A DNA stretch of 7,761 nt from Cyanothece sp. UBA12306 (GTDB taxonomy: Bacteria > Cyanobacteriota > Cyanobacteriia > Cyanobacteriales > Microcystaceae), in NCBI GenBank assembly GCA_003448685.1, contig DLXW01000093.1:494-8254 (forward strand). Direction: 5' to 3'. A model generated the notes under the pieces. That model was not told the DNA's origin. It did no database searches and saw nothing but the letters and a program-made list of their open reading frames with translations. The position numbers and the translations under genes were made by a program. Positions 6,799 through 7,761 of the stretch are shown piece by piece; the first letter of the stretch is position 1; each line of letters begins with the position of its first letter.

Positions 6799-7072
6799 TT
6801 TAGCTATTAAATATTTTTAGGAGACGGGTTTTTCAAAAAATAAGTGAATTTAGAGATAAAGACAATTAATGGTTCAAGCTATGGTCATAAAGTTCCAAAA
6901 ACTTGATCAGTTTAGACTAGCTAAATGTTAAAAATGTAATTTAACCAACGTCGCCATATTCAAGTATAGTTTGTAGGGGAGTTAAAAAAGTAACCTGCCA
7001 ATCTTGACCAACTAATCAAGGTTAATAACCCTAATTACTACAAAAACAAAGTTTATCAAGGATAAAACCCTT
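6799..7072. other. 274-bp spacer between arsC and the YlqD-family gene
   Basis: No convincing gene. A 20-codon ATG frame (6869-6931) exists but lacks a ribosome site and family resemblance. Small dyads occur: TTTAG/CTAAA (6911-6925, 5-nt loop) and CTTGA/TCAAG (7003-7020). TTGACC at 7004-7009 could be a -35 box for the downstream gene, but the following TAACCC or TAATTA is poorly placed. No intrinsic terminator with a T-run was found after arsC. Confidence 0.5.
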
Positions 7073-7522
7073 ATGGATGACATAAACACTAGCTTGCTGC
7101 TAAAAAGACCAATTACCCTCAAAGTTATCGTCACCAACCAGTGGAGACAAGAAGCACAACAGACCCTTCAATCTCAAATTAGCCAACTCGATGAGCAAAT
7201 GCAGCAATTGGATATGCAGGGTCAACGAGCGATCACAGAAATCCAAAAAAAAAGCGTTTCTCCTCCAGGTCCCGAAACAGCACAACAAATAGAGAACATT
7301 CAACAACAAGTTAATGATCAAAAGAGCGAAATGCTCGAACGTAAAAATAAATTTTTACAACAAATGCAGCAAGTTCAACTATTTGAGTTAGAACAAGAAG
7401 TTGTTCAAGGACAGATGGAAGGATTTTTCCGCATTGAAAAGGGAGAAAACTTAATCAAAAAATTGAATGTCGAAATTGTCGTCCGTGATGGGGTGATAGA
7501 AGAAATTCGCGGTGATATTTAG
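7073..7522 (+). CDS. YlqD-family coiled-coil protein
   Basis: A 149-aa protein matching the YlqD family as found in cyanobacteria; its biochemical role is unknown. It opens with a beta-rich piece (LLLKRPITLKVIVT, 8-21), then has a long helix rich in Gln and Glu (about 22-60). A break at SPPGPE (63-68) is followed by a second helix (about 69-103), together likely an antiparallel coiled coil. The C-terminal domain (about 108-149) includes QGQMEGFFRIEKGENL and ends VVRDGVIEEIRGDI, the most family-like stretch. There is no signal peptide or membrane segment, so it is probably cytosolic. AAGGA (7058-7062) lies 10 nt before the ATG, a good ribosome site that supports this start. It is separated by 274 bp from arsC and is unlikely to belong to the arsenic operon. 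Confidence 0.9.
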   Translation: MDDINTSLLLKRPITLKVIVTNQWRQEAQQTLQSQISQLDEQMQQLDMQGQRAITEIQKKSVSPPGPETAQQIENIQQQVNDQKSEMLERKNKFLQQMQQVQLFELEQEVVQGQMEGFFRIEKGENLIKKLNVEIVVRDGVIEEIRGDI

Positions 7523-7608
7523 CACAAAGTTCAATTTTGCTGGATTTTTGCAGGGATTTGTAGGAGTTTTTAATTGACTGTACCAGTATTTTGGTTCAGT
7601 GAGTGACC

Positions 7609-7627
7609 GGAGGTGTGGGAAAGGTGG
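7609..7627 (+). repeat. G-rich tract
   Basis: GG-A-GG-TGT-GGG-AAA-GG-T-GG: five G-runs within 19 nt in an otherwise AT-rich region. It could form a two-layer quadruplex, or be a degenerate copy of the GTGTGGGAGG-type repeats that I recall from some cyanobacterial genomes. Nothing in the window confirms either. Confidence 0.3.
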
Positions 7628-7636
7628 ACGGTATTT

Positions 7637-7678
7637 AGGTTTTGATTCAGAAAAATTGCCTCTAAAACCTGTTCTTTT
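7637..7678 (+). terminator. Possible intrinsic terminator downstream of the YlqD-family gene
   Basis: AGGTTTT (7637-7643) pairs with AAAACCT (7664-7670) around a 20-nt loop, followed by GTTCTTTT. The stem has only two G-C pairs, the loop is long, and it lies 115 bp after the stop codon, so strength would be low. Confidence 0.25.
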
Positions 7679-7696
7679 AAAGACATTCGGCAAAGC

Positions 7697-7732
7697 GTTC
7701 GACTGAGCTACCGTTAAAGTCTCAGTCGAAAC
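7697..7732. repeat. 36-nt palindromic unit at the right edge
   Basis: TTCGACTGAG (7698-7707) and CTCAGTCGAA (7721-7730) form a perfect 10-bp stem around a 13-nt loop. With one flanking G and the trailing AC, the unit is 36 nt, starting GTT and ending GAAAC. Such ends and length are typical of a CRISPR repeat, but only one copy is inside the window and no cas gene is present. A dispersed palindromic repeat or transposon end fits as well. Confidence 0.5.
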
Positions 7733-7744
7733 TGCAAACAGTTT
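7729..7744. repeat. Small hairpin adjoining the edge palindrome
   Basis: AAACTG (7729-7734) and CAGTTT (7739-7744) pair perfectly around the tetraloop CAAA. It is followed by TT and then GGGGCGGGGC. It shares its first two bases with the preceding palindrome, so the two structures would stack or exclude each other. An intrinsic terminator role is possible on the plus strand, but the U-run is short and followed by a G-rich tract. Confidence 0.4.
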
Positions 7745-7761
7745 TTGGGGCGGGGCATAAA

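Noticed and set aside
6869..6931. 20-codon ATG frame between arsC and the YlqD-family gene
   Set aside because: Too short, with no Shine-Dalgarno and no recognisable peptide type; expected by chance in a 274-bp spacer.
7100..7321. 73-aa minus-strand open frame opposite the YlqD-family gene
   Set aside because: An antisense shadow: its Leu-rich look comes from the Gln/Glu-rich coiled-coil codons read backwards.
7451..7693. 80-aa minus-strand open frame starting with TTG
   Set aside because: It overlaps the end of the YlqD-family gene, uses a weak start without a ribosome site and resembles no family; it crosses the G-rich tract and the terminator-like hairpin.
7700..7713. tRNA D-arm look-alike on the minus strand (GGTAGCTCAGTCG)
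   Set aside because: The D-stem has no GAGC partner, and no anticodon arm, T-arm or acceptor stem can be built around it.

Overview
The window looks like chromosomal DNA of a low-GC cyanobacterium, probably in the Crocosphaera/Cyanothece/Aphanothece range of unicellular forms. This rests on four exact copies of the cyanobacterial HIP1 octamer GCGATCGC (at 986, 1598, 2164 and 4900), on an arsenate reductase of the Synechocystis type, on a cyanobacterial-style YlqD-family protein, and on AT-rich codon use. The genus is inference only. All complete genes read on the plus strand. The only minus-strand gene is a partial transposon gene at the left edge.

Left edge (1-876). Positions 1-525 (minus strand) hold the first 175 codons of a TnpB (IS200/IS605 or IS1341-type RNA-guided nuclease); the rest lies outside the window. 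A 351-bp gene-free stretch follows. It carries a possible tnpB promoter, two strong hairpins (602-636 and 647-676) that resemble IS200/IS605 terminal palindromes, and a TATAAT box that probably belongs to dapF.

Housekeeping and unknown genes (877-5158). dapF (diaminopimelate epimerase, lysine and peptidoglycan synthesis) is complete. After 59 bp comes a large membrane-anchored or exported calcineurin-type metallophosphoesterase. An intergenic hairpin follows, then a 142-aa protein I do not recognise, which contains a twice-repeated YQxNLII motif. Next is a compact zinc-dependent medium-chain dehydrogenase with all expected metal ligands.

Arsenic module (5159-6798). An AT-rich inverted repeat (5171-5191) precedes an ACR3-type arsenite efflux permease (arsB). 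Its partner is a 131-aa ArsC with Cys8, Cys80 and Cys82, starting 21 bp downstream. Together they would reduce arsenate to arsenite and pump it out. Neither arsH nor arsR is present next to them, unlike the Synechocystis arsBHC layout, where arsH sits between the two.

Right edge (6799-7761). After a 274-bp spacer comes a YlqD-family coiled-coil protein. The last 239 bp hold no convincing gene but do hold structure: a possible terminator hairpin, a G-rich patch, and a perfect 10-bp palindrome inside a 36-nt unit (7697-7732) that begins GTT and ends GAAAC, followed at once by a second small hairpin. This edge is the least explained part of the window. I see no convincing new multi-gene system; the best leads are the hairpins beside tnpB, the repeat-like unit at the right edge and the 142-aa orphan.
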